DNA of 64,000 nt from Helicobacter mehlei (GCF_003660265.1 NZ_QXQP01000001.1:1-64000); one strand, 5' to 3'; counted from the stretch's first letter, positions 41,842-53,247 are shown. The notes: generated from the sequence alone by a model not told the origin. Numbers and translations: made by a program.

Positions 41842-42810
41842 TTAAAGCCGCCCATGTTCATATTGACGGCGCAAACGCTCCTTTTCTTGTTTGCGCTTGA
41901 TCTTTTTTAATTCATTGTCATGGTAGCGTCCCAAATCAAAACCCAGTAACACCGCAATTCTAGGGGCTAGAAAGATCGAGCTATAAGTGCCCACAATCGT
42001 GCCCACCAGCATGGGCAAAGAAAAACCCACGAGGATTTTAGAGCCAAAAATATAGAGCACTAAGAGCACCAAAAACACGGTCAGCGAGGTAAAAAGCGTG
42101 CGCGTGAGCGTGCTTGAAATGGCCTCATTGATCACAGCATTGAGATCACTAGAACGCCTAGCCAACATGCCCTCACGAATGCGATCAAAAATGATGATGG
42201 TGTCATTGATGGAGTAGCCAATGAGGGTCAAAAGCGCGGCAATCACCTCTAAATTCAGATCGATGTTAAAAACAATCACGCTAGTTGCGGTAATCAAGGT
42301 ATCATGGACTAAAGCCAACACCCCAGCCAAAGCAAAACGCCACTCATAGCGGAAACTCACATAGATCATCATTGCCACGATCGCCAAGACCAAGGAGAGT
42401 ATTCCTTTTTCCCGCAATTCGTCGCCCACTTTGGGGCCCACGCTATCCAGCTTGCGAATCTCAAATTTGCCTAAGGGAGTTAAAATTTGGCTAATCTGTT
42501 CGCCTAAATCCTTAGCGTGGTTGGTGCTTAATAAAGGGATTTTGATCACCACCTCGCTAGAAGAGCCAAACTCGCTCACCTGCACGCCACTAAAGCCCGC
42601 TTGTACAAAAGCCTTGCGGATAGATTCTAAAGGGGCTTGCTGGCTAAAGCGCACCTGTGCCACGCTCCCCCCAGCAAAATCTACCCCTAGATTAAAACCT
42701 TTAAAAAAGATCAGAGCCAAGCAAATTACCAGCACAGCAAGAGAAACCCCCAAACCCCACTTAGAATACTCCATAAAATTTAAAATACGCGCGCGCTTAA
42801 AAAGTTCCAT
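41842..42810 (-). CDS. secF: Protein translocase subunit SecF
   Basis: SecF (322 residues) works with SecD to pull exported proteins across the inner membrane using the proton gradient. It has six membrane helices. The start is ATG at 42810 ([19 protein letters not shown]), because reading to 42924 would just be the secD frame in opposite phase. The first periplasmic domain begins [17 protein letters not shown]. The signature [16 protein letters not shown] and the final [18 protein letters not shown] are present. It overlaps secD by 14 bases. Confidence 0.95.
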   Translation of the reverse strand: MELFKRARILNFMEYSKWGLGVSLAVLVICLALIFFKGFNLGVDFAGGSVAQVRFSQQAPLESIRKAFVQAGFSGVQVSEFGSSSEVVIKIPLLSTNHAKDLGEQISQILTPLGKFEIRKLDSVGPKVGDELREKGILSLVLAIVAMMIYVSFRYEWRFALAGVLALVHDTLITATSVIVFNIDLNLEVIAALLTLIGYSINDTIIIFDRIREGMLARRSSDLNAVINEAISSTLTRTLFTSLTVFLVLLVLYIFGSKILVGFSLPMLVGTIVGTYSSIFLAPRIAVLLGFDLGRYHDNELKKIKRKQEKERLRRQYEHGRL

Positions 42811-44410
42811 GCAAAGCCTTTTTGGAGTGCTTGGGAGAAGTTTGCACTCCAAACCAAAAATACAGATTTTTCTTGCGGGAGAGCTTGGGCAAAATGGCTT
42901 GGTAAAAGCCCTGCGTGCCCACAATGGCAGTCAAGATCGAGGCTAAAATCCCAATCCCGGTTGTGAGCGCAAAGCCCTTAATGGGTCCTGTGCCATAGGC
43001 ATAGAGCAAAAAAGAGGCGATCAAAGAGGTGAGGTTAGAGTCAAAAATCGCCCTAGAGGCGTTTAGATAACCTGAATACAGAGCTTGGGCGACACTTTCA
43101 TTAGCCCGCAACCCTTCGCGGATTCGCTCATTAATGATGATATTAGCATCCACTGCCATCCCCACGGTGAGCACAATGCCTGCCATACCCGGCAAAGTCA
43201 AGGTTGCCCCAAAGAGTGCCATCACGGCGATAATCAAGAACAAATTCACAATCAAGGCCACGCTGGCTATCACGCCCGCCATCGCATAATACACAATCAT
43301 AAAAGCCATGACCATCACAAAGCCCCCAATGAGTGCCACAATGGAGGTTTTAATGCTATCAGCCCCCAGACTGGGCCCAATAATGCGCTTTTCTAACACC
43401 ACGATGGGCGCGCTTAAAACCCCGCTTCTAAGTGCAATGGCCAAATCGCTGGCTTGCTCCACGCTGAAACTCCCGCTAATCTGCCCGCTCCCCCCGCCAA
43501 TGCGTTCGCGAATGTAGGGGGCTGAATAGACCTTATTATCCAGCACGACTGCCATGCGCTTACCCACATTAGCCCCAGAAAAATCCCCAAAAATATGTGC
43601 CCCTTGGGCATTCAGCGTGAAACTCACCACGGGTTGATTATTTTGGTCATAGACTACTTGCGCATCGGTGAGCATCTCCCCATCCAGGATTGGTACCGCC
43701 TTTAAGAGCAACTTGCCCGCTCTGTTATCCGCATAGGACAACACCACATCACCTAATTTTTGAATCTCCTCCTCGCTCAATTCATGCACATACGGGTCTT
43801 TTTCCTCATCAACTGCCATCATCTGCAAATGTGCGGATTTGGTGATGAGCCCCTTAGCCCGTTGTTCCTCTTGGATCGTTTTAATCCCGGGTAATTGCAC
43901 CAAAATCGCATCTTTGCCTTGCTGGAGAACGGTGGGCTCAGCTAGCCCGAATTGATCCAAGCGGTTTCTAATGGTGCTGATCACCTGGGCGATTGTCTGT
44001 TGGTGGAACTCTTGAATTTTGGGGAAATCTAGACCTAAGGTGTAATGATCCTGCTCGATAGAAACCTGCACGCCATCTTTACGCAAACCCTCCAAGATTT
44101 GGTTGAGGGCTTTGACATCGTCTTTATCAGGCAGGTCAAATTCGACACCCTGCAAGGAAGAGCGCAAGTTTTGCACCAATAAGTTACCCTTTTTAAAGGC
44201 ATAGTCCAAAGAGGCTGCCATAGAGCTGTATTTATTTTTCAAGGCTTCCTCTAATTGCACACCTAATAGTAAGCTCAACCCCCCCCTTAAATCCAAACCC
44301 AAAGTAATCTTGGGACCCTTAGTTTGCAACAAACTGGGTAGAGAAAACCCCACCCCCACCACTAGGGCGATCAAAAAGGCTAACAAACGCGTGTTTAAAA
44401 CCCGTCTCAA
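42797..44410 (-). CDS. secD: Protein translocase subunit SecD
   Basis: SecD (537 residues) with an N-terminal helix (about 8-26), the large periplasmic P1 domain and five further helices. Signatures [14 protein letters not shown] near 37-50, [22 protein letters not shown] and [18 protein letters not shown] are intact. Length fits H. pylori SecD. Three bases after the yajC stop. Sits in the yajC-secD-secF operon. Confidence 0.96.
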   Translation of the reverse strand: MRRVLNTRLLAFLIALVVGVGFSLPSLLQTKGPKITLGLDLRGGLSLLLGVQLEEALKNKYSSMAASLDYAFKKGNLLVQNLRSSLQGVEFDLPDKDDVKALNQILEGLRKDGVQVSIEQDHYTLGLDFPKIQEFHQQTIAQVISTIRNRLDQFGLAEPTVLQQGKDAILVQLPGIKTIQEEQRAKGLITKSAHLQMMAVDEEKDPYVHELSEEEIQKLGDVVLSYADNRAGKLLLKAVPILDGEMLTDAQVVYDQNNQPVVSFTLNAQGAHIFGDFSGANVGKRMAVVLDNKVYSAPYIRERIGGGSGQISGSFSVEQASDLAIALRSGVLSAPIVVLEKRIIGPSLGADSIKTSIVALIGGFVMVMAFMIVYYAMAGVIASVALIVNLFLIIAVMALFGATLTLPGMAGIVLTVGMAVDANIIINERIREGLRANESVAQALYSGYLNASRAIFDSNLTSLIASFLLYAYGTGPIKGFALTTGIGILASILTAIVGTQGFYQAILPKLSRKKNLYFWFGVQTSPKHSKKALHGTF

Positions 44411-44413
44411 AGG

Positions 44414-44735
44414 CTAGTTCTCTTTTTGTAAAGATACCTTAGAATCGCCCGACTCTTTTTCCAAATCCTCTAATTTGTAGGCCACATGGTTTTTGGCTAA
44501 CCTAACCTCTGTATTGTCGTTGATTTTGACCTTAAAAAAGGTGTTTTCAGGCTTGATCACTTCACAGATCAACCCCCCTTGGCTGACGATTTTATCGCCC
44601 TTTTGCAAGTTATCTAACATCTCTTTATGCTTTTTAGCCTGCACCCTTTGGGGGCGGATAATCAAAAAAGTAAAAAATCAAAAAAAGCACCAATAAGGGC
44701 AACAAAGAGGTTAAGAGCTCCTTAGTCTGACTCAT
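44414..44735 (-). CDS. yajC: YajC, Sec accessory protein, with a frameshift
   Basis: YajC is a single-span inner-membrane protein of the SecDF-YajC complex. The ATG at 44735 (after AAAGGA) opens MSQTKELLTSLLPLL and a hydrophobic helix LVLFLIFYF, and the downstream half from IIRPQRVQAKKHKEMLDNL is intact but in the next frame. A run of six T on the coding strand (A at 44664-44669) sits at the break; five T would give FYFLIIRPQRV, exactly as in homologues, and 106 residues. As written, translation from the ATG stops soon after. This could be a homopolymer sequencing error or a real lesion; a TTG inside the second half is an unlikely start. Confidence 0.8.
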
Positions 44736-44790
44736 CGCAATCCTTTATTTTAAAACCTAGCATTATAGCCATTTTTCTTAATTTTTGGCT

Positions 44791-46113
44791 TTAGACCTTG
44801 GGCTTGGAAAACATACCCAATACAAAGAGATAGAGCGTGCCTAAGACCCCGGAGATGATCGAGCCTAGTAAAATAGCGATTTTAGAAACCTCCATGCTTT
44901 CTTGGCTATTAAAAGCCAAATTAGAGATAAACATAGACATTGTGAAACCAATACCAGCCAACATACCCGCACCCAAAATTTGCCCCCAGCCCACCCCCTC
45001 GGGGCGTTTAGCAATGTGGAGTTTTTCAGCTAAAAATGTGATCCCCAAAATCCCCACAGGCTTACCAACCACCAAGCCCAACACCACACCCCATAAGATT
45101 TCATCAACCCCAAAGTGCATTTCTTTACCCACATGCACCCCAGCATTGGCCAAAGCAAACAAGGGCATAATAAAGTAAGCCCCGTAAGGGTGCAAGAAGT
45201 GCTCTAGCTTTTCTAGGGGGCTTTGTAGGCTCTTAGTGGTGCTTTGCAAGGCGTAGAGAATGTCGCGTTGATTTTGTTCTAAGGGCTTGTTGGCGTGGTA
45301 GGTGTGTGGATCAAAGGTTTGTTTAAAATTATCCACGAGTTGGGAAAATCCATATACTAGTTTTTTATCTTGGGGGACTTTAATGGGAATTGTAAAAGCT
45401 AGGGCGACCGCAGCGATAGTGGCATGCACCCCGCTACTATGTGTAGTTAGCCAAAGAATTGCTCCTAAGAGTAAATAGGGCCACAGGCTACGCACCCCTA
45501 TTTTATTGAGTAATGCCAACACCAGTAGGATAATCCCCGAGCCTACCAACCAGCCCACTTGTAAATTGGTGCTATAAAAAATGGCGATCACCACTATTGC
45601 CCCCAAGTCATCGGCTACCGCCAGAGTAACTAAAAAAACCTTTAGCGATGTGGGGACTCTCTTGCCTAAAATCAAAATCACCCCCAAAGCAAAGGCAATA
45701 TCAGTTGCCATGGGAATCCCAAAACCATGCGCGCTATTGGTGCCCGCATTCAGGCTATAATAGATGATCCCGGGGGCTAGCATGCCCCCTAGGGCGGCAA
45801 TCACGGGGAAGGCAGCCTTTTGAAACCCGCATAATTCCCCGTACAAAACTTCCCGCTTGATCTCCAAGCCCACCATCAAAAAGAAAAATGCCATCAGCAC
45901 ATCATCAATCCACTGGTGTAAGGAAAACCCAATAAAGGTTTTGCCAAACTGGAAGCCTACCTGGGTGTGCCACAGCTCAAAATAATAGGTGGATAAAAAA
46001 GAATTGGCATAGATCATCGCCCACACGGCACTAACAAATAAAAAAATCCCACCAAAGGATTCGCTTTTAATAAAATCTAAAAATATATTCCTCTTGACTA
46101 CCGAATCTGGCAT
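44791..46113 (-). CDS. nhaA: Na+/H+ antiporter NhaA
   Basis: NhaA exchanges two protons for one sodium across the inner membrane. The 440 residues contain about 12 hydrophobic helices. The ion-binding Asp pair is in VTLAVADDLGAIVVIAIFY. The GLEIKREVLYGEL segment near 83-95 is the family signature. A hydrophilic insert of about 55 residues (near 245-300, from VPQDKKLVYGF to LQSPLEKLEHFL) is a feature of Helicobacter NhaA. Flanked by yajC and addA, as in H. pylori. GAAAGGA lies before the ATG. Confidence 0.95.
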   Translation of the reverse strand: MPDSVVKRNIFLDFIKSESFGGIFLFVSAVWAMIYANSFLSTYYFELWHTQVGFQFGKTFIGFSLHQWIDDVLMAFFFLMVGLEIKREVLYGELCGFQKAAFPVIAALGGMLAPGIIYYSLNAGTNSAHGFGIPMATDIAFALGVILILGKRVPTSLKVFLVTLAVADDLGAIVVIAIFYSTNLQVGWLVGSGIILLVLALLNKIGVRSLWPYLLLGAILWLTTHSSGVHATIAAVALAFTIPIKVPQDKKLVYGFSQLVDNFKQTFDPHTYHANKPLEQNQRDILYALQSTTKSLQSPLEKLEHFLHPYGAYFIMPLFALANAGVHVGKEMHFGVDEILWGVVLGLVVGKPVGILGITFLAEKLHIAKRPEGVGWGQILGAGMLAGIGFTMSMFISNLAFNSQESMEVSKIAILLGSIISGVLGTLYLFVLGMFSKPKV

Positions 46114-46138
46114 GGCAATCCTTTCTTGTTCAAATCAT

Positions 46139-48991
46139 TTAAATCGGGCGCACTTCTATTTGATTGGATAAGACATAGATTAGGGCAGCTTGCACATGGG
46201 CATGGGGGTAAATGCGCCCAACACGCTCCCTATAACCCTGCACTTGCGCGCGGTTTTCCTCAAGGTTGCCCTCTCCACTTTTAAAATCCAAGATCGTGAT
46301 CTGATTGCCTGCAAATAAAAGCATGTCCATACGCCAAATATCGCGTTGGATTTTAAAGCCCACCTCAACTTCCATGTGCCCCTTTAACAACTCCAAAAAT
46401 TGGGGGGCTTTTTGCAAGTGTTGGACGCGCGCAAGCACCTTGGCGATCTCTATGCCCCCAAAGCCATAATGGTGGGTCAAATAGGCTTGCGCTTCCTCCA
46501 AATTAACCCCATAACCATAGTGCAATTCTAGGGCTTTGTGCAAGATGATCCCAAAGAGCATCCCCAGCGCGTTTTCCTCTATGGGGGTTTCTTGTCTTAA
46601 ATGATCGCTTTGTTCCCCAAAGGACTCCTGGCTCTCTAACAAAGAGGGGGTATTTTGGCAATCACAAGATTTTAACTCATCTTGTAAGCACTTATCTTGG
46701 CGTGTCAAACTACCTCTTTGCAAGGGATTAAGATTTAAGGACTTAAAAGCACTTTTGTCGGGCTTTTGGATGATGATTAAGCTGTGCTTGGCGCGCGTGC
46801 AAGCCACATAGAGGACATTGGTATCCTCGCGTTCTTGGGTTTTTTGGTATTCCTCAAGGGCTTGCTTGTAATCCCCATCCACCAACTTTCTATGTTTTTG
46901 CTTGTAAAAAACCTGCATCGTGCCGTGTTGATAGGTGGTGAAAAATTTGTTGGTATCTGGGCGTGCCCCACCTAAGCGATCTACCAAAATTACATGCTCA
47001 AATTCCAATCCCTTAGACTTATGGATGGTCATGAGCGTAATCCCTTGCGTATTGCTTTGGCCAAAAGCGGGTTTTTCTTTCTCTAGAGTATCCAAGAAGT
47101 CTAGGGCGTTGGTGTATTCTAAAGAGAGTTCTAGCAAATAACAAGCCCCGGGGCTATATAGCCCCAATTCTTGCATGAGTGTAAAAAGATAGGGGCTTAA
47201 TTCTGTAAAGGGGGGTAAAGTTAGGGGCGTATCCAAGTTTAAGCCCAACAACTTGAGGATACAGGCTTGGTAATAGGGTTGGTGTTTGGGGGTAGCTAGG
47301 GCGTGTTGGAGCGCATAGAGCATGATTTTAACTTCTTTTTGCGCCAATAAGCCCATATCTGCATCGCTGACAATTTCTATCCCCTGCAATTCTGCGCAAT
47401 TTTCCCGCATTTCCAACAAATGATCTTTTAAGGCGCGCACATCGTCATTTTTAAAGCAAAGTAGGGTGATTGTGCTGGGTTCTATGCCCGCCCTTAAGAG
47501 AATTAGCACTTCTTGAGAAACCGCTTCCAGCATTTCGGCTTGGGCTTGGATCACCTTGACATACCCCCCTTGTTTGTGTGCGGGGCTCTCTGGGGGCAAT
47601 GCTTGGTATTCATACCCCCCAATGGAGTTTTTAAAACTCTCATTGACAAAATCCATGATCACTTTATCGCTTCTAAAGTTATGGGGCAAGCTCTGCGGGT
47701 GGAACCTAGAATCGGCACAAAGGCGATCAAATAAGAGGCTATAGCTCCCCCGAAAGCCATAAATGCTCTGTTTGGAATCCCCGACTAAAAATACACTCCG
47801 CCCTTCCTTTTGCCCCTTACCCGCTAAGATTTCATCAATCATGGGTCTTAGTATTTGGTATTGCAAGATGCTCGTATCTTGGAATTCATCTAACAGGATA
47901 TGGCGGATTTGCGTATCCAAGCGGAAGTAAAAAAAGTTAGCAAAACTCTCCCAATCGCGTTCTTCTAAGAGTTGGTAAGCTTTCAAGGCAATGCTAGCGA
48001 AGTCAAGATGTTGGGGGCTATGGGTGTGTTTGTCATAGCGATCCAATAGATCGCCTAGTTTTTGGAAGATCGTAGCTTCTTTGAGGATATAATACTCTTT
48101 GAGTTGCCCTAGCAAGGCTTGGAACTTGGGGTCTAAATCTTGCAACTTGAATTTTTTAAAAAATTTGTATTGTGAGCCTTCTATGAGGGGGTTTAAAGAG
48201 TCTAGCAAACCTTCTAAATCGGGCTTGAGTGCATTTGTAGCTATTTTGCCCTCCACACGGCTTAAAACCTCTAGTCTTAGGGCTTGCCAATTTTGCTTAA
48301 GCTGTTCTTGCAAGGTTTTTAAACTCTGTTGTTGGGGTGCAATTCTCAAATGCTGTTTCTTAATGCCTTGGTAGTAGAGTTCTAAGAGGGGCTCTAAAAT
48401 TTGCGCCACTTGCGTGCTTTGGCTCAAATCTAGGGCTTGGAGACAAAATTGCTCTAAGTCTTGCAATTCATGGGGTTTGAGTGTGGCGATAAAGGAATTG
48501 AGTTTATCTTGGTTATCTAAATGCCCGACCTTAAAATGCGCACTCACCCCCACAAAATAGCTAAATTTACGCAAGATTTTTTGCAAAAACGCATCAATGG
48601 TGGTGATTTGCAAGCGATCTTGCAGGAAACTTTGGTAAATGGACTCCATATACGGGGCGATTGCCTCTAGCGCGATGCCATACTTGTTTTTGAGTTCAGT
48701 AATGAGGGGGCTTGGGTGCGTTGTATTAGGGTCAAAGGCACTTGGATTTTGCAAATACGCTTGGCTTTCTATTAGCAACTCGTGCAAAGCCTTCCCAATG
48801 CGTTCGCTCATCTCAGCCGCTGCTTTGTTGGTGAAAGTCAGGGTTAAAATTTCAGAAGCTCTAGCGTTATTTTTAAACATTAATTTTTCTCTGAGTAGCG
48901 AGGCGACAAAGCGTAAAGTGAGGTGGAAAGTTTTCCCGCTCCCAGCAGAAGCCCTTAATGCCAAAGATGAAAAATTGCCCCTTAACATCAC
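46139..48991 (-). CDS. addA: AddA, helicase-nuclease for double-strand break repair
   Basis: UvrD/RecB-type helicase fused to a RecB-like nuclease, 950 residues, H. pylori AddA type. Walker A is ASAGSGKT at 14-21. Motif II DEFQD lies near 367, GDSKQSIYGFRGS follows, and the motif with TIHKSKGLEFEHVILVD is intact. The C-terminal nuclease has ITILDFKSGE near 895-904 (D-x-K active site). With AddB (not in this window) it resects DNA ends for RecA. The start is the GTG at 48991 or the ATG at 48988. It is the first gene of the minus-strand block; ppsA is divergent after 131 bases. Confidence 0.93.
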   Translation of the reverse strand: MMLRGNFSSLALRASAGSGKTFHLTLRFVASLLREKLMFKNNARASEILTLTFTNKAAAEMSERIGKALHELLIESQAYLQNPSAFDPNTTHPSPLITELKNKYGIALEAIAPYMESIYQSFLQDRLQITTIDAFLQKILRKFSYFVGVSAHFKVGHLDNQDKLNSFIATLKPHELQDLEQFCLQALDLSQSTQVAQILEPLLELYYQGIKKQHLRIAPQQQSLKTLQEQLKQNWQALRLEVLSRVEGKIATNALKPDLEGLLDSLNPLIEGSQYKFFKKFKLQDLDPKFQALLGQLKEYYILKEATIFQKLGDLLDRYDKHTHSPQHLDFASIALKAYQLLEERDWESFANFFYFRLDTQIRHILLDEFQDTSILQYQILRPMIDEILAGKGQKEGRSVFLVGDSKQSIYGFRGSYSLLFDRLCADSRFHPQSLPHNFRSDKVIMDFVNESFKNSIGGYEYQALPPESPAHKQGGYVKVIQAQAEMLEAVSQEVLILLRAGIEPSTITLLCFKNDDVRALKDHLLEMRENCAELQGIEIVSDADMGLLAQKEVKIMLYALQHALATPKHQPYYQACILKLLGLNLDTPLTLPPFTELSPYLFTLMQELGLYSPGACYLLELSLEYTNALDFLDTLEKEKPAFGQSNTQGITLMTIHKSKGLEFEHVILVDRLGGARPDTNKFFTTYQHGTMQVFYKQKHRKLVDGDYKQALEEYQKTQEREDTNVLYVACTRAKHSLIIIQKPDKSAFKSLNLNPLQRGSLTRQDKCLQDELKSCDCQNTPSLLESQESFGEQSDHLRQETPIEENALGMLFGIILHKALELHYGYGVNLEEAQAYLTHHYGFGGIEIAKVLARVQHLQKAPQFLELLKGHMEVEVGFKIQRDIWRMDMLLFAGNQITILDFKSGEGNLEENRAQVQGYRERVGRIYPHAHVQAALIYVLSNQIEVRPI

Positions 48992-49084
48992 ACTCTCTTT
49001 AAGGTTTTAACAAATGATACTCAAAAAGCCTTAATTTAAAAAACGCCTTTGCTCCTTGCTTAATACCCTCCCTTAGCATGTCCA

Positions 49085-49093
49085 TGTTATAAT
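49085..49093 (+). promoter_or_regulatory. Extended -10 promoter of ppsA
   Basis: TGTTATAAT is a perfect extended -10 (TGnTATAAT), 29 bases before the ppsA ATG, in the divergent gap with addA. Confidence 0.65.
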
Positions 49094-49122
49094 GAGAGCA
49101 TACAAATTAAAAAGAGAGTGCC

Positions 49123-51531
49123 ATGCGATATATCAAGTTTTATCAAGAGCTCAACAATAGAGATATTGCCCTAGTTGGGGGCAAGAATGCCAGCATTGGG
49201 GAGATGTTCCAAGAATTAGTGCCCAGTGGGATCAAAGTGCCCAATGGTTTTGCTATCACCAGCGAGGCATATTGGTATTTGTTAGAGCATGGGGGCATTA
49301 AAGAGCAGATCATCCAGCTGTTAAAAAATGTGGATGCCACCGAGCTAGATGTGCTTAAAATGCGCTCCAAGCAAATCCGCGATCTGATTTTTGGCACTCC
49401 CTTTCCGGCAGATTTACGCGATGAAATCTTGCAAGCCTACAAAATGCTCAGCGACGAATACAATATGCGTGAAGCCGATGTTGCCGTGAGGAGTTCGGCT
49501 ACCGCTGAAGACTTGCCAGATGCCTCCTTTGCCGGGCAACAAGATACTTATTTGAATGTGAAGGGCAAGGCGGAGTTGGTGCATTATATTAAGGCGTGTC
49601 TATCCTCGCTCTTTACCGATCGCGCCATTAGCTACCGTGCCTCTAGGGGCTTTGATCACCTCAAAGTTGCCTTGAGTGTGGGCGTGCAAAAGATGGTGCG
49701 TGCTGATAAAGCCAGCGCGGGCGTGATGTTCTCCATTGATACCGAAACCGGGTTTCAAGATGCCGTCTTTATCACGTCTAACTGGGGCTTGGGGGAAAGC
49801 GTAGTCGGTGGGTTAGTCAATCCGGATGAGTTTTATGTCTTCAAACCCACGCTTAAGGCGGGCAAACAACCCATTATCAAACGCCAATTAGGGGATAAAT
49901 CCCAAAAGATTGTCTATGCCTCTAGGGGGAGTGAGAGCCCCACCAAGAGCGTGGTTACCCCAGTTGATGAATATTATCGTTTTTCCTTGAGCGATGAGGA
50001 TATTTTGAGTTTGGCACGCTATGGCGTGATCATTGAGGAGCATTATAGCAAAGAGGCTGGGCAATACCGCCCAATGGACATTGAATGGGCTAAAGATGGA
50101 GATAGCGGGGAGATTTTTATCGTGCAAGCCCGCCCAGAAACCGTACAAAGCCAGCAGATGGAAAACCGCGTCTATGAAAAATACCGCTTTAAGGATAAAG
50201 CACCCAAGGAGGTTTTACTCACCGGTAAAGCCATTGGGAGCAAAATTGGCATCGGCAAGGTACGTGTGATCAATAGTTTGGATCACATGAATATTTTTAA
50301 AGAGGGCGAGGTGTTGGTAACTGACAACACCGATCCGGATTGGGAGCCCATTATGAAAAAGGCGAGTGCGGTTATCACCAATCGGGGTGGGCGCACTTGC
50401 CATGCCGCTATTGTGGCGCGCGAAATTGGCGTGCCCACCATTGTCGGGGCACTGGGTGCTACCGAATCGCTCTATACGGGCATGGAGGTTACGATCTCTT
50501 GTGCTGAGGGCGAACAGGGCTATATTTATAGTGGGGCGCATGCCTTTGAGGTAGAACGCATTGCTTTAGATCACTTGAACGAACCTAAAACCAAAATCTA
50601 TCTTAACATTGGCAACCCCGAAAAAGCCTTTAAATTCTCGCAATTGCCCAATCACGGCGTAGGGCTAGCGCGCATGGAATTGATTATGCTTAATCAAATC
50701 AAAGCCCACCCCCTAGCCCTCGTGGATATGCACCACAATAAAAGCGTACCCGATCGCGAAAAGATTGAAAGCTTGATTGCGGGCTATGAGGGCCCTAAAG
50801 ACTTTTTCATTAAAAAGATCGCTGAGGGGATGGGAATGATCAGTGCTGCTTTTTATCCTAAACCCGTGATTGTGCGCACCAGCGATTTTAAATCCAACGA
50901 ATACATGCGCATGCTTGCCGGGAGTGCTTATGAACCCCATGAGGAAAACCCCATGCTCGGTTTCAGGGGGGCGAGTCGTTATTACTCCGATCTTTACAAA
51001 GAAGCCTTTGCTTGGGAGTGTGAGGCTCTGTGTTTGGTGCGCGAACAAATGGGGCTAACCAACATGAAAATCATGATCCCCTTCTTGCGCACCATTGAGG
51101 AAGCCAAAAAAGTCTTGGAGATTTTGCGTAAAAATGGACTAGAATCGGGTAAAAATGGGCTAGATATTTATATCATGTGTGAATTGCCCGTTAATGTAAT
51201 TTTAGCCGATGACTTTTTAAACCTCTTTGATGGCTTTTCCATTGGCTCCAATGATCTAACCCAGCTCACTTTGGGCGTGGATCGCGATGGGCAGTTGGTT
51301 AGCCATGTTTTTGATGAGCGTAACCCCGCCATGTTGGAAATGTTTAAACGCGCCATTGTGGCATGCCAAAAACATGGCAAGTATTGCGGGATTTGCGGGC
51401 AAGCCCCCAGCGATTATATTGAAGTCGCCGAGTTTTTGGTCAAACAGGGCATTAGCTCCCTCTCGCTCAATCCTGACTCGGTCATCACCACTTGGGAGCA
51501 AATCGCTAAACTAGAACAAAACCTTTTGTAA
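49123..51531 (+). CDS. ppsA: Phosphoenolpyruvate synthase
   Basis: PpsA makes PEP from pyruvate and ATP for gluconeogenesis, useful in bacteria that live on amino and organic acids. The 802 residues have an N-terminal nucleotide-binding domain ([37 protein letters not shown]), the phospho-His domain with H427 in [15 protein letters not shown], and the C-terminal PEP/pyruvate domain with [18 protein letters not shown] and the CGICGQ cysteine loop. AAAGAGAG lies upstream of the ATG. Its TAA overlaps the ATG of pepE. Confidence 0.97.
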   Translation: MRYIKFYQELNNRDIALVGGKNASIGEMFQELVPSGIKVPNGFAITSEAYWYLLEHGGIKEQIIQLLKNVDATELDVLKMRSKQIRDLIFGTPFPADLRDEILQAYKMLSDEYNMREADVAVRSSATAEDLPDASFAGQQDTYLNVKGKAELVHYIKACLSSLFTDRAISYRASRGFDHLKVALSVGVQKMVRADKASAGVMFSIDTETGFQDAVFITSNWGLGESVVGGLVNPDEFYVFKPTLKAGKQPIIKRQLGDKSQKIVYASRGSESPTKSVVTPVDEYYRFSLSDEDILSLARYGVIIEEHYSKEAGQYRPMDIEWAKDGDSGEIFIVQARPETVQSQQMENRVYEKYRFKDKAPKEVLLTGKAIGSKIGIGKVRVINSLDHMNIFKEGEVLVTDNTDPDWEPIMKKASAVITNRGGRTCHAAIVAREIGVPTIVGALGATESLYTGMEVTISCAEGEQGYIYSGAHAFEVERIALDHLNEPKTKIYLNIGNPEKAFKFSQLPNHGVGLARMELIMLNQIKAHPLALVDMHHNKSVPDREKIESLIAGYEGPKDFFIKKIAEGMGMISAAFYPKPVIVRTSDFKSNEYMRMLAGSAYEPHEENPMLGFRGASRYYSDLYKEAFAWECEALCLVREQMGLTNMKIMIPFLRTIEEAKKVLEILRKNGLESGKNGLDIYIMCELPVNVILADDFLNLFDGFSIGSNDLTQLTLGVDRDGQLVSHVFDERNPAMLEMFKRAIVACQKHGKYCGICGQAPSDYIEVAEFLVKQGISSLSLNPDSVITTWEQIAKLEQNLL

Positions 51532-52229
51532 TGCCTTCTTTGCTCTTGCTCTCTAGTGCATGCTATGCCGGCACTTTTCTAACCCACGCCTTAGATAACT
51601 TGCAAGATTTTATTGGCCAACACCGCCTAGAGGGGCAAACAATCGCCCTTGTGCCCTTTGCTAGTGTTTTAAGGGATTATGCAACCTACACACAAGGCGT
51701 ACAAGAGGCCCTTAAAAGTTTGCCCGTGCAGATTATCAGCGTGCATACAGATTTAAGCCTAGTGGATACTTGCGGTGGGTTTTTAATGGGTGGGGGGAAT
51801 AGCTTTAAACTCTTGCACGATCTCTATAAATACAATCTACTAGACAAGATCGCCCAAAGGGTCAGGCAGGGCGTGCCCTACTTGGGTTGGTCAGCTGGGG
51901 CTAATGTGGCTACTCCTAGTATCCACACCACTAATGACATGCCCATCATCTACCCCCCCAGCCTAAAAGCCCTTGATCTTTTCCCCCACCACATCAACCC
52001 CCACTTTGTGGGGGGTAAACACCATCAGGGCGAGAGCAGGCAAGAGAGACTGGCCGAGTTTTTAGCCCTCAATCCCTCTAGCGTGGTGGATGCTCTGCCC
52101 GATGGGGCTTGTTTGTGGGTGCAAGAGGGGCATGCACGCTATTTGCACCCCCACAACACCCCCATGCTACAAATTACACACCCCTACAACGCCACACCCT
52201 TAAGCCCAGGGGCTAGCTTTGAACTTTGA
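51531..52229 (+). CDS. pepE: Peptidase E (alpha-aspartyl dipeptidase)
   Basis: An S51-family serine peptidase of 232 residues, cytoplasmic, cleaving N-terminal Asp dipeptides. The nucleophile is S121 in LGWSAGANV, on a strand-turn-helix elbow. GGFLMGGGNSFKLL near 82-95 and HINPHFVGGKHHQGESRQER near 160-178 are family motifs and supply the His/Glu. The start is ATG at 51531, coupled to ppsA by TAATG. The 3' end overlaps the next gene by about 11 bases. Confidence 0.92.
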   Translation: MPSLLLLSSACYAGTFLTHALDNLQDFIGQHRLEGQTIALVPFASVLRDYATYTQGVQEALKSLPVQIISVHTDLSLVDTCGGFLMGGGNSFKLLHDLYKYNLLDKIAQRVRQGVPYLGWSAGANVATPSIHTTNDMPIIYPPSLKALDLFPHHINPHFVGGKHHQGESRQERLAEFLALNPSSVVDALPDGACLWVQEGHARYLHPHNTPMLQITHPYNATPLSPGASFEL

Positions 52230-53247
52230 GGGGCAAAAATTATTGGTGATCCGCAATGACAAATTGGGCGATTTTATGCTAATTTTCCCCGCTCTTGCTA
52301 TGCTCAAAAAGAGCGCGCCTAAGTTACAACTCATCGCCCTTGTACCCGCATACACCGCCCCCATCGCGCAAAATTGCCCCTATTTAGATGGTGTGATCCT
52401 TGATCCGGGCAAACAAGCCAGCAAGCAGGCTAAACGAGATTTACTGGCACGCATCAAAGACCATCATTTTGACTATGCCATTAACTTTTTTTCTAACGCT
52501 TATAACGCTCTGTTGGTGTGGCGGGCTAAAATCCCCCACCGCCTAGCCCCGGCGACTAAATGGGTGCAGATTTTCTACACCCACCGCCTCACCCAACGGC
52601 GATCACGCTCGCTCAAACCCGAATTTGAATACAATTTAGATTTAGTCCGTTTCTTCCTCAAACAGCGGGGCGTGCTAACCATAGAACCACAAGCCCCCTT
52701 TTGGGTGCTAAATCCGGATGTTTTGACTAGACAAAGAGAAAAGCTAGCTCAAGAGTTAGGTCTTAGCACCAAACCTTGGGTCTTTTTGCACGCCGGATCG
52801 GGTGGGAGTGCCCCCACTTTAACCCTAGAACAATATGCCCACTTAGCTAATACGCTTTTAGAACACTTTACTATTGACTTAATTTTAAGCGCAGGACCTA
52901 CAGAGGGTGCATTGGCACACCAACTAGTCAAAATGATCACCAAACCGGTGGTGGTCTATGAATCTAGACAAGGCTTGCTTGATTTTGCCCACTCTTTGGC
53001 ATGTGCTAGGCTATTGATTTGCGGATCAACCGGTCCCCTACACTTGGGGGCGGCCTTCAATGTCCCCACTTTAGCCTTTTATCCAAGCCATGCCACCTCT
53101 AGCGCGCTACGCTGGCAACCCACCAACACGGCACATTTGAGCTTTTCAAGCCCAGTAACCCCCGCTAATGACTTAAGCGGACTAAAAATCCCTCTTAGTC
53201 AAGTTTTAGAATTTGTGCAAGGTGTTTTAACCCCCACAGCCCCATAA
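52219..53247 (+). CDS. Heptosyltransferase-family (GT9) glycosyltransferase
   Basis: A 342-residue GT9-family enzyme, probably adding a heptose or related sugar to the LPS core. The N-terminal domain opens LLVIRNDKLGDFMLIFPAL, the signature of ADP-heptose:LPS heptosyltransferases, and the nucleotide-sugar domain includes WVFLHAGSGGSAPTLTLEQYAHLA and GSTGPLHLGAAFNVPTLAFYP. The best start is the TTG at 52219, with AGGGG upstream, because no ATG is nearby and the LVIRND motif begins a few codons later. It overlaps pepE by 11 bases. Which heptosyltransferase it is (WaaC, WaaF or another) cannot be told. Confidence 0.88.
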   Translation: MNFEGQKLLVIRNDKLGDFMLIFPALAMLKKSAPKLQLIALVPAYTAPIAQNCPYLDGVILDPGKQASKQAKRDLLARIKDHHFDYAINFFSNAYNALLVWRAKIPHRLAPATKWVQIFYTHRLTQRRSRSLKPEFEYNLDLVRFFLKQRGVLTIEPQAPFWVLNPDVLTRQREKLAQELGLSTKPWVFLHAGSGGSAPTLTLEQYAHLANTLLEHFTIDLILSAGPTEGALAHQLVKMITKPVVVYESRQGLLDFAHSLACARLLICGSTGPLHLGAAFNVPTLAFYPSHATSSALRWQPTNTAHLSFSSPVTPANDLSGLKIPLSQVLEFVQGVLTPTAP

